From positions 1 to 27,435 of IMG/VR virus record IMGVR_UViG_3300035157_000431: a stretch of 27,435 nt of DNA, one strand, 5' to 3'. The notes below the pieces were generated by a model. It saw only the letters and a list, made by a program, of their open reading frames with translations. It did no database searches and was not told the DNA's origin. The stretch is from a virus. Positions 1 to 7,046 of the stretch are shown piece after piece. A program made the translations under genes and the position numbers. How positions within the stretch are numbered: position 1 is the first letter of the stretch; every line of letters starts with the position of its first letter.

Positions 1-251
1 ACTCAATCTTGAGTGAGGGTATCTCTGTACCTGGTTTGACATCTCTTATTCTTCTTAGGAATATGAATGTCATTGAGATGTGTCAGTCTGTTGGTCGTGT
101 TATTCGTCCTGCACCAGACAAACAGTTTGGGAACATCGTTGTTCCTACCTACAGTAACAATGTAGGTATACAAACTTCTCGCCGTTTACATAGCGTTTAT
201 GAGACTGCTTTTGTTGATGGTGAACCTGTAGTTGCTACTATGAAAACATGA
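1..251 (+). CDS. C-terminal end of a superfamily 2 DNA/RNA helicase (5' truncated by window)
   Basis: The reading frame is open from the first base (first full codon at 3), so this is the tail of a larger gene. Just inside it is a segment EGISVPGL followed by LILLRN, then QSVGRVIRP. This matches helicase motifs V and VI of superfamily 2 (Q-x-x-G-R-x-x-R-P, with the arginine finger contacting ATP). Proteins of this group unwind or remodel nucleic acid using ATP. In T4-like phages such helicases (UvsW and others) act in recombination and replication, but motif VI alone does not say which one this is. The stop overlaps the next start as ATGA at 248. The helicase fold is fairly certain; the specific name is not. 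Confidence 0.8.
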   Translation, partial: SILSEGISVPGLTSLILLRNMNVIEMCQSVGRVIRPAPDKQFGNIVVPTYSNNVGIQTSRRLHSVYETAFVDGEPVVATMKT

Positions 252-421
252 GAAAAATTGATCCAAAAGAATACATGCTTGATGGATGGGATCGTCAAGG
301 CAAAGTCCGTTATGTAAGAGGATCTACCTACAATAAAGTTATGATGACTGGAATGTGGGTATATTATATCTTATTTGCTGTAATGTTTTTTCGTGGTCTA
401 ATTCTATTTTTGAACAGATGA
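248..421 (+). CDS. Small protein with one C-terminal membrane segment
   Basis: This is a 57-residue protein whose ATG lies inside the helicase stop (ATGA), so it is probably translated by reinitiation. The N-terminal half is charged (MRKIDPKEYM, then WDRQGKVRYVRG). Residues about 34-56 are hydrophobic (GMWVYYILFAVMFFRGLILF), which fits a single transmembrane helix with the N-terminus likely in the cytoplasm. Its own stop overlaps the next ATG at 418 in the same ATGA way, and this two-sided coupling is the main support for it being real. I do not recognise the family. An in-membrane role is inferred only from hydrophobicity. Confidence 0.65.
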   Translation: MRKIDPKEYMLDGWDRQGKVRYVRGSTYNKVMMTGMWVYYILFAVMFFRGLILFLNR

Positions 422-651
422 CTGACAAAGAAAAAGAACTAAAATCTATTTACAATTTTTATAAAGATTGTAAACATGGATTTGCCACTAAAGATGGTTA
501 TTATGCTGTCCCTGTGCTTGGCAGTGAGACCCGATTATGCATTGTGCATGAGGGTGAAATTATAAAGACTTGCAGGAATGAAAAGTCTGCTCGTAACTTT
601 GTAGTAAAGCACCGTAAACTACCTAAAGAGGGAACTGTAATCCTACCATGA
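418..651 (+). CDS. Unknown small protein, 77 aa
   Basis: The frame is open further upstream (an ATG at 355), but that part lies inside the preceding gene. The ATG at 418 overlaps the preceding stop as ATGA and begins a natural charged N-terminus (MTDKEKELKSIYNFYKD). The protein is basic, with a central strand-like part (YYAVPVLGSETRLCIVHEGEII) and a Lys/Arg-rich end. I see no recognisable motif, signal peptide or membrane segment. It ends in ATGA overlap with the next gene. Confidence 0.65.
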   Translation: MTDKEKELKSIYNFYKDCKHGFATKDGYYAVPVLGSETRLCIVHEGEIIKTCRNEKSARNFVVKHRKLPKEGTVILP

Positions 652-848
652 AAACCAAAACTAAATTCGTTTGTGTTACTCCTATTAGTGATTCTGCAAA
701 GGATCTCTTTATAAATGGCATGGACAAATTTCATTCGTGTAGAGTAAAGGAAGTTAAGGAGGAACAGTATTATCTGGAGTCTCTTAACAAGGAACATTAT
801 TTTTGGGTAAATAAAAAAGGAGACACTAACTGGAGGTTAGAATCATGA
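648..848 (+). CDS. Unknown small basic protein, 66 aa
   Basis: The protein is 66 residues, starts within the preceding stop (ATGA) and ends within the next start (ATGA at 845). It begins MKTKTKFVCVTPISDSAKDLF and ends with aromatic and charged residues (HYFWVNKKGDTNWRLES). It has no recognised domain. Coupling on both sides and codon use like its neighbours support it as a gene. Confidence 0.6.
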   Translation: MKTKTKFVCVTPISDSAKDLFINGMDKFHSCRVKEVKEEQYYLESLNKEHYFWVNKKGDTNWRLES

Positions 849-1102
849 CTGAAGCAGATGGTGTGATGAGGTTTGAGTCTCAAGTACCAAAACATACTCT
901 TGTCAATATTACTGTTGATAGGATGGGATTGATTGTGATGATAACTGCTGCACATAAGGCAATGCAACAGGTTGATGCATTTAATCTTGGTGATGACCTA
1001 GATACTGATGTAACTCCCTTCCATGATATGAGAGATACTCTCATTCAACAGTATGAGGAAGTGTTCAAAGATGAGGATTATAAGTCGCATCTTGAACTAT
1101 AA
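845..1102 (+). CDS. Unknown acidic protein, 85 aa
   Basis: This is an 85-residue acidic protein. A strand-like N-terminal half (KHTLVNITVDRMGLIVMITAAH) is followed by a helical acidic end (FHDMRDTLIQQYEEVFKDEDY). I recognise no family. It starts in ATGA overlap with the upstream gene, and its final base is shared with the start of the first oxygenase of the block (TAATG at 1100-1104). It could therefore be cotranslated with that block, but nothing in the sequence ties it to oxygenase function. Confidence 0.6.
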   Translation: MTEADGVMRFESQVPKHTLVNITVDRMGLIVMITAAHKAMQQVDAFNLGDDLDTDVTPFHDMRDTLIQQYEEVFKDEDYKSHLEL

Positions 1103-1587
1103 TGCATATTATACTAGAATGTGAGAGGGATATCACAGAATACTTTGACAAATGGTTGAAGTATTTTATGATGCGTAGTGAGTGGTATAGAGATGAGACT
1201 TATAGTTCTCTCTCTGAAGACTGCTTTGCAACTACTAACATTCTAGGAATTGTAAAAGACCCTGTGTTTGATGAGTACATTGCGTATTTAAAGGACATAG
1301 TTGAAGCAGTAAGTTCCAAGAAGATGTATTATCATTACTTACATTTGGTAAGTTATGATTCTGGTGGGTTTATGACTCGCCATAAACATGATCATAATGA
1401 GGACTTCTCATTCATTCTCTATCTTAATACATGTAAGGATGGTGCAACTGTCTTGCATTATGATGATATTCAACATCATGTATTACCTGAGAGGAATAAA
1501 ATATTGGTGTTTAGTTCCGACACTGAACACTCAGCAAAATTCTCTGATTCTAAGAGAATACTTGTCGGTGGACTTAAACTACAGTAA
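1102..1587 (+). CDS. 2OG-Fe(II) dioxygenase-like protein (161 aa)
   Basis: This is a compact jelly-roll dioxygenase of the prolyl-hydroxylase-like kind. Such enzymes use Fe(II), O2 and 2-oxoglutarate to hydroxylate proteins or small molecules. The metal site is visible as a His/Asp cluster near residues 94-98 (HKHDH) followed by SFILYLNT. Then come GATVLHYDD, a strand ending ILVFSSDTEH (distal His143) and R152 for 2OG binding (KRILVGGL). Which pair forms the proximal H-x-D/H ligand set is unclear because of the run of His. At 161 residues it is a bare core domain. It is the first of five such genes before 5511. The substrate is unknown; a protein side chain or glycan is inferred from the neighbourhood. 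Confidence 0.8.
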   Translation: MHIILECERDITEYFDKWLKYFMMRSEWYRDETYSSLSEDCFATTNILGIVKDPVFDEYIAYLKDIVEAVSSKKMYYHYLHLVSYDSGGFMTRHKHDHNEDFSFILYLNTCKDGATVLHYDDIQHHVLPERNKILVFSSDTEHSAKFSDSKRILVGGLKLQ

Positions 1588-1589
1588 CT

Positions 1590-1799
1590 ATGAAGGATCA
1601 AAACTCTATACGTGACAATGAAACTAAATCTGAGAAGTGGGATCGTGGTAAGACCTTGTTCTTAGAATCATTATACAAAGCAGATCATCAATTACGTGGT
1701 TGTGCTCATAACCAGAAGTGCTATAATGAACTGATGGAAATTCGAGATCACGTAATTGAATTAGTTAAGGACTTGGAGTATGTACAAAGCACTTCCTAA
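1590..1799 (+). CDS. Unknown small charged protein, 69 aa
   Basis: The protein has 69 residues and starts 2 bases after the oxygenase stop. It is highly charged and probably helical (NETKSEKWDRGKTLFLESLY, later ELMEIRDHVIELVKDLEYV), with two cysteines in the middle (GCAHNQKCY). I see no known motif. Its end overlaps the SET-domain gene by 20 bases, which suggests coupling. Function unknown. Confidence 0.6.
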   Translation: MKDQNSIRDNETKSEKWDRGKTLFLESLYKADHQLRGCAHNQKCYNELMEIRDHVIELVKDLEYVQSTS

Positions 1800-2073
1800 T
1801 TGTTTACATGTTAAGGATAGTCCTGTCGCAGGTCAAGGATTATTCGCAACACAGGATATACCTGATGATGTTTATCTTGGTATATCTCATGTAGTAGTGG
1901 ATGAAGAGATTATGAGAACACCTTTGGGTGGTTTTGTAAATCATTCTGATGATCCAAACTGTGTTAAAGTATTTGAGCAAGAAGAGTGGGGTAAGATATA
2001 TCATATGAGAACTATCAAAGATATAAAGAAAGGTGAAGAATTATTCTTGAAGTATACATTCTACAATGTCTAA
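1780..2073 (+). CDS. Minimal SET-domain protein (putative lysine methyltransferase), 97 aa
   Basis: SET-domain enzymes transfer methyl from S-adenosylmethionine to protein lysines. The hallmarks are present in order. GQGLFA at 18-23 matches the N-terminal G-x-G-L-F/V of SET. GFVNHSDDPNC at 51-61 matches the N-H-x-C-x-P-N cofactor motif, with Ser in the Cys place. IKKGEELFLKY at 82-92 matches the E-L-x-x-D/K-Y motif that supplies the catalytic tyrosine (Y92). The protein is smaller than free-standing viral SET proteins such as the chlorella virus enzyme (about 119 aa), and the post-SET region is essentially missing. It sits between a small unknown gene and a 50-aa gene inside an oxygenase block. 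Activity and target are unknown. Relatives in bacteria are often annotated only as SET domain-containing. Confidence 0.85.
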   Translation: MYKALPNCLHVKDSPVAGQGLFATQDIPDDVYLGISHVVVDEEIMRTPLGGFVNHSDDPNCVKVFEQEEWGKIYHMRTIKDIKKGEELFLKYTFYNV

Positions 2074-2218
2074 AGCATCGCAATTTATACTTGAGTTCCT
2101 TCTAAGTGAGGACATTACTAGCAAACTTAGATCTAAAGCAGAGAGTGAAGGAATAGATATGCTAGATCTTAAGAGAACTAGGAAGAGTGTGATAAATTAT
2201 TTGGAGGAGATGTCATGA
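2066..2218 (+). CDS. Unknown 50-aa protein
   Basis: The ATG at 2066 overlaps the end of the SET gene by 8 bases, and the stop (TGA 2216-2218) overlaps the next ATG at 2215. The 50 residues look helical and charged (MSKASQFILEFLLSEDITSK at the N-terminus, VINYLEEMS at the end). The overlap on both sides is the main evidence, because the gene is too short for composition to decide. No family recognised. Confidence 0.6.
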   Translation: MSKASQFILEFLLSEDITSKLRSKAESEGIDMLDLKRTRKSVINYLEEMS

Positions 2219-2763
2219 TATATACTGAGGATTATGATGGTCCTTATTTAAAGAAGTTTGCTATACCATTCTATCATACTAAGATAGAGGGATGGGATGT
2301 TAAAAAGATAAAGTTGGATGAAATATATGATGCTAATAAACATCATATGGTTGTATCTGATCAGGTTACTGATTACGATACTAATAGGCAATATCATTTT
2401 TTACTTGAAGGAATTCTTATGGATGATCTCATAAGAGTTAAGAAGTGTTTTGGTATAGAGAAACAAATTAGGATAAATTCTGCATGGTTCCAGCAATATA
2501 ATAAATCACATAACCATTCAGTGCATAATCATGGATTTGGTGGATTTAGTTCAGTATTATATCTTAAATTTGATCCAGAACATCATAGAGCAACTACATT
2601 TGTTGCTCCTTTTTTAAATAACTTTGATGGTAATGTATTTGAGTATGAACCATCAGGTATTGAAGAAGGAGATCTAATAGTATTCCCAACATCTTTAGCA
2701 CATTATGTACCAGTCAATAGATCTGATGTTGAGAGAAGAATATTATCAATGAACATGAACTAA
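2215..2763 (+). CDS. 2OG-Fe(II) oxygenase-like protein (182 aa)
   Basis: This is a jelly-roll oxygenase of the type common in marine phages. It has SAWFQQYNK, then H104-x-H106 (SVHNHGFGG), SSVLYLKF, EGDLIVFP, the distal H163 (SLAHYVPVN) and an Arg pair at 174-175 (ERRILSMNM). The order W-x-x-Y, H-x-H, G-D-x-x-x-F-P, H-x-V-x-P and ER-x-x-x-S is the pattern of phage 2OG-Fe(II) oxygenases. In that group H-x-H replaces the more usual H-x-D. It starts within the preceding stop and its stop shares a base with the first radical SAM gene (TAATG). This tight pairing suggests oxygenase and radical SAM enzyme are made together. Substrate unknown. Confidence 0.8.
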   Translation: MIYTEDYDGPYLKKFAIPFYHTKIEGWDVKKIKLDEIYDANKHHMVVSDQVTDYDTNRQYHFLLEGILMDDLIRVKKCFGIEKQIRINSAWFQQYNKSHNHSVHNHGFGGFSSVLYLKFDPEHHRATTFVAPFLNNFDGNVFEYEPSGIEEGDLIVFPTSLAHYVPVNRSDVERRILSMNMN

Positions 2764-3581
2764 TGATTAAAGTACCACATGAGTTTCAGTTACATGTAAC
2801 CCATTCTTGTAATTTAACTTGTGAGGGTTGTACACATTATATGAATCAGGGTCATAGTGGAAGTATAACACTAGAAGATGCTGATGAGTGGATGAGTAAT
2901 TGGAATAGAAGAGTTGTACCTAAGAGATTTACCCTAATGGGTGGTGAACCTTCACTCCATCCAAAGTTAGGAGATTTTGTGCTGCTTGCTAGAGAGAAGT
3001 TTAAACATTCAGATATTGAGATTGTTAGTAACGGATTCTTTTTACATAATCATCCAGATTTGTGGGAGATATTAGTAGATACTGGAACAGTATTGGGTGT
3101 ATCTGTTCATAGTCAAACTGATGCTGTATATGTGGAGAAGTTTAAACCTGTATATAATTTAATGAAGGAGTGGATTAAGAAAGGTGCAAGGGTAGAATTA
3201 AGACCATCTATTGTTAACTGGCAGAGACAGTATAAAGGATATGGAGATAGTATGGAACCATATGAGGATGGTGATCCAGTATCTAGTTGGTCTAATTGTG
3301 TATCTAAGTTGTGTGTTCAATTATATGAAGGTAAACTATGGAAGTGTCCTGGTTTAGCATACTTACCACTACAGGCAAAGAAGTATGATTTATCTGATAA
3401 GTGGGATCTATATTTAAAGTACAGACCACTGGATAAATATTCTACAAAAGCAGAGATTAAGAAGTTTTTTTATCGTAAGGCAGAGATATATTGTAGCATG
3501 TGTCCTGCTAAGGTAGAATCGTTTAAACCAGAAGATCCACTCCTACCTGTATCATATTGGAAAAGAAGATATGAAAATTGA
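2763..3581 (+). CDS. Radical SAM enzyme, first of two paralogs (272 aa)
   Basis: Radical SAM enzymes cleave S-adenosylmethionine at a [4Fe-4S] cluster to start radical chemistry. The cluster motif C16-x3-C20-x2-C23 (HSCNLTCEGCTHY) is complete, followed by MGGEPSLHP, the G-G-E motif that binds SAM. A C-terminal cysteine set (SNCVSKLC, then KLWKCPGLAYL, then YCSMCPAK) looks like ligands for a second, SPASM/twitch-like cluster. That feature is often found in enzymes acting on peptides or sugars. It lies between two oxygenase genes, overlapping one by a base and the other by 11 bases. It is clearly related to the gene at 5504. The product is unknown. Relatives with the C-x2-C-[ST]-H-[YF] extension occur near polysaccharide genes as well as in peptide-modifying clusters, so I do not choose. 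Confidence 0.9.
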   Translation: MIKVPHEFQLHVTHSCNLTCEGCTHYMNQGHSGSITLEDADEWMSNWNRRVVPKRFTLMGGEPSLHPKLGDFVLLAREKFKHSDIEIVSNGFFLHNHPDLWEILVDTGTVLGVSVHSQTDAVYVEKFKPVYNLMKEWIKKGARVELRPSIVNWQRQYKGYGDSMEPYEDGDPVSSWSNCVSKLCVQLYEGKLWKCPGLAYLPLQAKKYDLSDKWDLYLKYRPLDKYSTKAEIKKFFYRKAEIYCSMCPAKVESFKPEDPLLPVSYWKRRYEN

Positions 3582-4230
3582 CTGGCAACCACCAATACAT
3601 GATGATCCTAGAACTGTAGAACATTTTGATTTTTGTGGTAATAAGATTTATAGAGCATATAATTTATTGAGTCCATATGTTAGGAATCAATTGATAGAGG
3701 AGATTGAGGATGAATTGGAGCAGCATGAAGATAAATGGGATAGGTGTACAGAAGTTACTAATCACTTGGTTAATAGGAAGTTATGGTATATGCAATCTTG
3801 GAGATTATTCTTCAAATTAATTAAAAAGCATCTGTATGATTATTCTAATCTAGTTGGTGATGATAGTTTGAAGAAACTTCAAGTTGCTTCATGTTGGGCA
3901 AAAAGAATGAAGGGTGTAACTCAAAAATTATATGATAATCAACTATACATAAACTATGGTAACACACATAAGCATGAGTATTTTAATCTTGGGATGATAT
4001 ATTATCTCAGGAATCCTTCTAGAATCTATGGTACACTTATAGAGAATGATGATCGGGAGATAATTATTCCAGGTGATGAGAACTCATTGTTGATACATCA
4101 TTCAGATATTAATCATCAACCAGTTAATCCAGAACCATTGGTTGCCAAGAATTATTATAGGTGTGTTTTAGTCATTGACTTTATAGATCCACTTAAGTTA
4201 GAATACTTCAAGAAGAGAAATGCCGAGTAG
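3571..4230 (+). CDS. 2OG-Fe(II) oxygenase-like protein (219 aa)
   Basis: The N-terminal half is helical and acidic (ending near residue 100). The C-terminal half carries the jelly-roll pattern: LYINYGNTHKHEYFNLGMIY with H133-x-H135, then IIPGDENSLLIHHSDINHQP with His176, 177 and 182, and a late Arg (R197, YYRCVLVIDF). This matches the H-x-H...H...R layout of phage 2OG-Fe(II) oxygenases, although the distal His could be 177 or 182. It overlaps the radical SAM gene before it (11 bases) and the small gene after it (11 bases). Confidence is slightly lower than for its neighbours because the motifs are more spread out. Confidence 0.7.
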   Translation: MKIDWQPPIHDDPRTVEHFDFCGNKIYRAYNLLSPYVRNQLIEEIEDELEQHEDKWDRCTEVTNHLVNRKLWYMQSWRLFFKLIKKHLYDYSNLVGDDSLKKLQVASCWAKRMKGVTQKLYDNQLYINYGNTHKHEYFNLGMIYYLRNPSRIYGTLIENDDREIIIPGDENSLLIHHSDINHQPVNPEPLVAKNYYRCVLVIDFIDPLKLEYFKKRNAE

Positions 4231-4459
4231 TTTTGAACGCATAATGCATATGAATGTCCTTAATAAGATTAAGGATAAGGATATATCCAGTTTATCTGGT
4301 GATGAACTTGACTGGTTAAAGAGTAGACCAGACATTATGAATGTTGTTACTGAAGCAGCAAAGCATAATAGACGAAGAGATGATTTCTATTATAATGATG
4401 TTATCTCTGGTACTATAGAAGAGATTTTAATTGATCTAGATTTACAATCAGATGTATAG
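4220..4459 (+). CDS. Unknown acidic helical protein, 79 aa
   Basis: The protein is 79 residues and probably all helical (NVLNKIKDKDISSLSGDELD, LKSRPDIMNVVTEAAKHNRR, and an acidic end IEEILIDLDLQSD). It has no cysteine or metal motif and no membrane segment. It overlaps an oxygenase gene on each side (11 and 8 bases), so it may be an accessory subunit or simply a passenger. I recognise no family. Confidence 0.6.
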   Translation: MPSSFERIMHMNVLNKIKDKDISSLSGDELDWLKSRPDIMNVVTEAAKHNRRRDDFYYNDVISGTIEEILIDLDLQSDV

Positions 4460-5000
4460 GAAATTAAACGAGGAATGGCAGATAAATCATCTTATCAAAA
4501 CTGGTAAGAAGATAGAGTATGGTATTGATACACCAATAGGATTTGCTGGAATTAGATATTCATATGTTCAGACAAAACAAGAGAATGAATTACTTCAAGT
4601 AATACCATCAAGATATAGAGATAAGTGTACTCTGTCATTAATGGAAGTTAATCATAAGATACCTGCACATACTGATAGTGGTATTGAAGCAATAATTAAT
4701 TTTTATATTAGAACTGATAGGATGCGTACTCAGTTCTATCATCCAAGAGAAGATGTTGAGACTGTTCAGATTGCTAATCAAACTGATGGTGCAATATTCC
4801 ATGATAAGTATCTTAAGAAGTCTGATAGATTCATGGCACATCCAGGAGAAGCATATCTTCTGAATGTATCACATCCACATGCACTTATACCATCACAAAA
4901 AGGTCCAATAAAGAGATTAGCAATTTGTATGCAGTTACTTGATACAAGTTGGGATGAAGCAGTAGATATGTTAAAAGAGACGGGGTACATTGATGATTGA
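4452..5000 (+). CDS. 2OG-Fe(II) oxygenase-like protein, aspartyl-hydroxylase-like pattern (182 aa)
   Basis: The metal and cosubstrate residues can be read directly: H73-x-D75 in IPAHTDSGIEAIINFYI, a distal His (141 or 143) in LLNVSHPHALIP, and R155 in IKRLAICMQL. The pattern P-x-H-x-D followed by N-F-Y-I and an N-x-x-H-x-H-x-x-x-P strand recalls aspartyl/asparaginyl beta-hydroxylases, which act on protein side chains. That assignment rests on pattern only. The gene overlaps its neighbours by 8 bases on both sides. It carries the classical H-x-D, while the genes at 2215, 3571 and 11830 have H-x-H, so the block holds several subfamilies. Confidence 0.75.
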   Translation: MYRKLNEEWQINHLIKTGKKIEYGIDTPIGFAGIRYSYVQTKQENELLQVIPSRYRDKCTLSLMEVNHKIPAHTDSGIEAIINFYIRTDRMRTQFYHPREDVETVQIANQTDGAIFHDKYLKKSDRFMAHPGEAYLLNVSHPHALIPSQKGPIKRLAICMQLLDTSWDEAVDMLKETGYIDD

Positions 5001-5511
5001 GATAATTGATGATTATCTACCAGAACATGAGCATCGTCAGATCTATGATTATTTTACAGGATCAATGGATGATGGTACTCTCAACAATTCTTGTGCTTGG
5101 GTTTATATACCATTTACATCAACTGATTGGACTGCTAATGGTGAGAGATTCCACTTTGCTCAATTAATATATGCTCAACATCAAATAATAAGTCCAGCAT
5201 TTAATCTAATGACTCCCATCATTAAACGTGAGAACATGACTGCTATTGCTAGGATCAAAGCAAACTGTGTCATGAAGACTAGTGAGTTGGATGTTTATGA
5301 CGATGAATTTCATACAGATTTTACAGGTACTTTAACTACAGGAATCTATTATATAAATTCAAATGATGGTTATACATTATTTGAAGATGGTACTAAATGT
5401 GAGAGTGTGGCAAATAGATTTTGTAGATTCCCATGTGAGACAAAACATACAGCAACTACATGTACTAGTACTAATCGTAGATTACTAATTAATTTTAATT
5501 ACCATGCATGA
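4993..5511 (+). CDS. 2OG-Fe(II) oxygenase-like protein, prolyl-4-hydroxylase-like (172 aa)
   Basis: I start at the ATG at 4993 rather than the TTG at 4990. This gives MIEIIDDYLPEHEHRQIYDY, the usual opening of phage prolyl-hydroxylase-like proteins. Motifs are H107-x-D109 (DEFHTDFTG), a YYIN strand (TTGIYYINSND), then a YTLFEDG turn, distal H152 (CETKHTATT) and R162/R163 (NRRLLINFNYH). All ligand positions are filled. The start lies 8 bases inside the preceding oxygenase gene, and the end overlaps the second radical SAM gene by 8 bases. Two oxygenases therefore sit in tandem directly before a radical SAM enzyme. Substrate unknown. Confidence 0.8.
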   Translation: MIEIIDDYLPEHEHRQIYDYFTGSMDDGTLNNSCAWVYIPFTSTDWTANGERFHFAQLIYAQHQIISPAFNLMTPIIKRENMTAIARIKANCVMKTSELDVYDDEFHTDFTGTLTTGIYYINSNDGYTLFEDGTKCESVANRFCRFPCETKHTATTCTSTNRRLLINFNYHA

Positions 5512-6331
5512 CATTAAGCAGTTAGAGTTACACGTTACCCATGCATGTAATTTTACTTGTGAGGGATGTTCGCATTATTCTAATCATGGTCATTTTGGTA
5601 ATATATCATTAGATGATATAGAGGATTGGTTGTATGCTTGGAGTGAGAGGATAAGACCAAAGACATTAACTATACTTGGTGGAGAACCAACCTTAAACAA
5701 GGATCTACCTGAGATTGTTTACATGGTTAGGGCAATATACCCTGATCCTTTTACACATATAGATGTTATATCCAATACAACTGGATTACATCGACATCCT
5801 ACATTACCACAGATGCTTTTAGCAGCAGGTGCTACTCTAGCAGTATCAATTCATAGTAAAGAGCATCCAAACTACATTAAGAAGTTTAAGAGTGGATATC
5901 AACTTGCTAAACAATGGAAGAATGATCTTGGTGTGACTGTAGAGTTCTGGGATACTAATAAGGAGTGGGTTAGACAATATAAAGGATTTGGTGATACAAT
6001 GATGCCATTCGAGGATAATAATCCTAGGAAGAGTTGGGAGGTTTGTATCTCAAAGCATGCGATGCAGTTGCATGAGGGTAAACTATGGAAGTGTCCAGCG
6101 TTGGCATATTTGCCCATGCAAGCAAAGAAGTATAATCTATCAGAGAAGTGGGAACCATACTTAAAGTATAAACCATTGGATGTGGATTGTACTGATGATG
6201 AATTGGAAGAGTTTTTAAATAGAGAGGATGAACCCACTTGTTCAATGTGTCCAATGAATCGTGATGTATATACAAAACCTGATCCAACATTACCTGTAAG
6301 TCATTATGAGAAACTATACGGAAGAGTATAA
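5504..6331 (+). CDS. Radical SAM enzyme, second paralog (275 aa)
   Basis: The protein is collinear with the radical SAM protein at 2763. It has C15-x3-C19-x2-C22 (HACNFTCEGCSHY), LGGEPTLNKDLPEI, SNTTGLHRHP, AVSIHSK, RQYKGFGD, HEGKLWKCPALAYLPMQAKK and TCSMCP. The C-terminal cluster ligands are conserved (VC, KC, C-x-x-C). The extra Cys of the first copy (SKLC) is Ala here (SKHA), so it is not needed for the auxiliary cluster. Long shared stretches such as KLWKCP-x-LAYLP-x-QAKKY show that the copies arose by duplication. I expect different substrates rather than redundancy, since both appear intact. The next gene starts 26 bases inside this one. Confidence 0.9.
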   Translation: MHDIKQLELHVTHACNFTCEGCSHYSNHGHFGNISLDDIEDWLYAWSERIRPKTLTILGGEPTLNKDLPEIVYMVRAIYPDPFTHIDVISNTTGLHRHPTLPQMLLAAGATLAVSIHSKEHPNYIKKFKSGYQLAKQWKNDLGVTVEFWDTNKEWVRQYKGFGDTMMPFEDNNPRKSWEVCISKHAMQLHEGKLWKCPALAYLPMQAKKYNLSEKWEPYLKYKPLDVDCTDDELEEFLNREDEPTCSMCPMNRDVYTKPDPTLPVSHYEKLYGRV

Positions 6332-7046
6332 TCTCTTTAAACTTAATCACCCATTTATAAATCTGTTTAGTATTAGCAATAGACCTGAGACTAAGGATTG
6401 GTATGATCAGGATACTAAAGAACGTGCTAAGAAGAATTATACTCCTGAGTGGAAGTATGCTACTAAACGTGTAGAGTATCATGTTAATTCAGATGGTTAT
6501 CGAACAAAAGAATGGTCTAAGATTCACTGGAAGAAGTCTATAGTTGTAATGGGATGTTCTTATGTGTATGGTGTGGGTGTTGCTGAAGATGAAACTATAT
6601 CATATCAATTAGAGGATAAGATAGGTCATCCTGTAATCAACATGGGTGTACCTGGATCTTCACCAACATTTACAATACATAATCTCTCATGTTTACTGTC
6701 ACGATATAATCCTAAAGGTGTAGTGATTGGATGGCCTGGATCTGGTAGAGCACCATACTATTCTGATGAGGTAATTCATTGTGGTAATTGGGCAAAGGAT
6801 ATTGCAGGTATGGGATTAGCATGGAGATATAATAAGAGTCATGGTGAGATAACTTCTCATCTATGCAGACAGATTGCTCAACAGTTATGTCATAATACAT
6901 CATATGCTGACTTTACTCTCTTTAGGGATAACCAGATAGGTGCAGAGTACATACCACAAGTGGATTATGGTAGAGACATGGCACATGCTGGAAGTGAAAC
7001 CTATAACAATGTAGCAGATTATGTTGCTGGACAATTAGTATTATGA
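6306..7046 (+). CDS. SGNH/GDSL hydrolase-like protein (246 aa)
   Basis: SGNH hydrolases are Ser-His-Asp esterases or deacetylases acting on lipids or on acyl groups of glycans. The segment VNSDGYRTKEW (60-70) is the lead-in often seen before this fold in bacterial and phage proteins. MGCSYVYGVGV (82-92) holds the block I nucleophile, Ser85. INMGVPGSSP (111-120) fits block II with its Gly. RDMAHAGSETYN (223-234) gives the block V pair D224-x-x-H227. Block III is less clear (GWPGSGR). The start at 6306 overlaps the radical SAM gene by 26 bases; no later ATG gives a whole domain. A role in removing or transferring acyl groups on a surface glycan or modified virion protein is inferred. Confidence 0.75.
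   Translation: MRNYTEEYNLFKLNHPFINLFSISNRPETKDWYDQDTKERAKKNYTPEWKYATKRVEYHVNSDGYRTKEWSKIHWKKSIVVMGCSYVYGVGVAEDETISYQLEDKIGHPVINMGVPGSSPTFTIHNLSCLLSRYNPKGVVIGWPGSGRAPYYSDEVIHCGNWAKDIAGMGLAWRYNKSHGEITSHLCRQIAQQLCHNTSYADFTLFRDNQIGAEYIPQVDYGRDMAHAGSETYNNVADYVAGQLVL

Noticed and set aside
1-251. Naming the partial helicase uvsW
   Set aside because: Only motifs V and VI are visible and the tail does not clearly match T4 UvsW, so the specific name cannot be supported.
501-797. - strand frame of 98 codons
   Set aside because: It lies opposite two + strand genes joined by ATGA overlap and has no start signals; it is a shadow of their codon use.
2763-3581. Assignment of the radical SAM gene to queE or an activase (nrdG) as in other phages
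   Set aside because: QueE and NrdG are shorter and lack the C-terminal C-S-M-C set, and no preQ0 or anaerobic ribonucleotide reductase genes are near.
6024-6482. - strand frame of 152 codons opposite the second radical SAM gene
   Set aside because: Long only because the AT-rich + strand genes avoid certain codons; it crosses a gene boundary and has no ribosome site.
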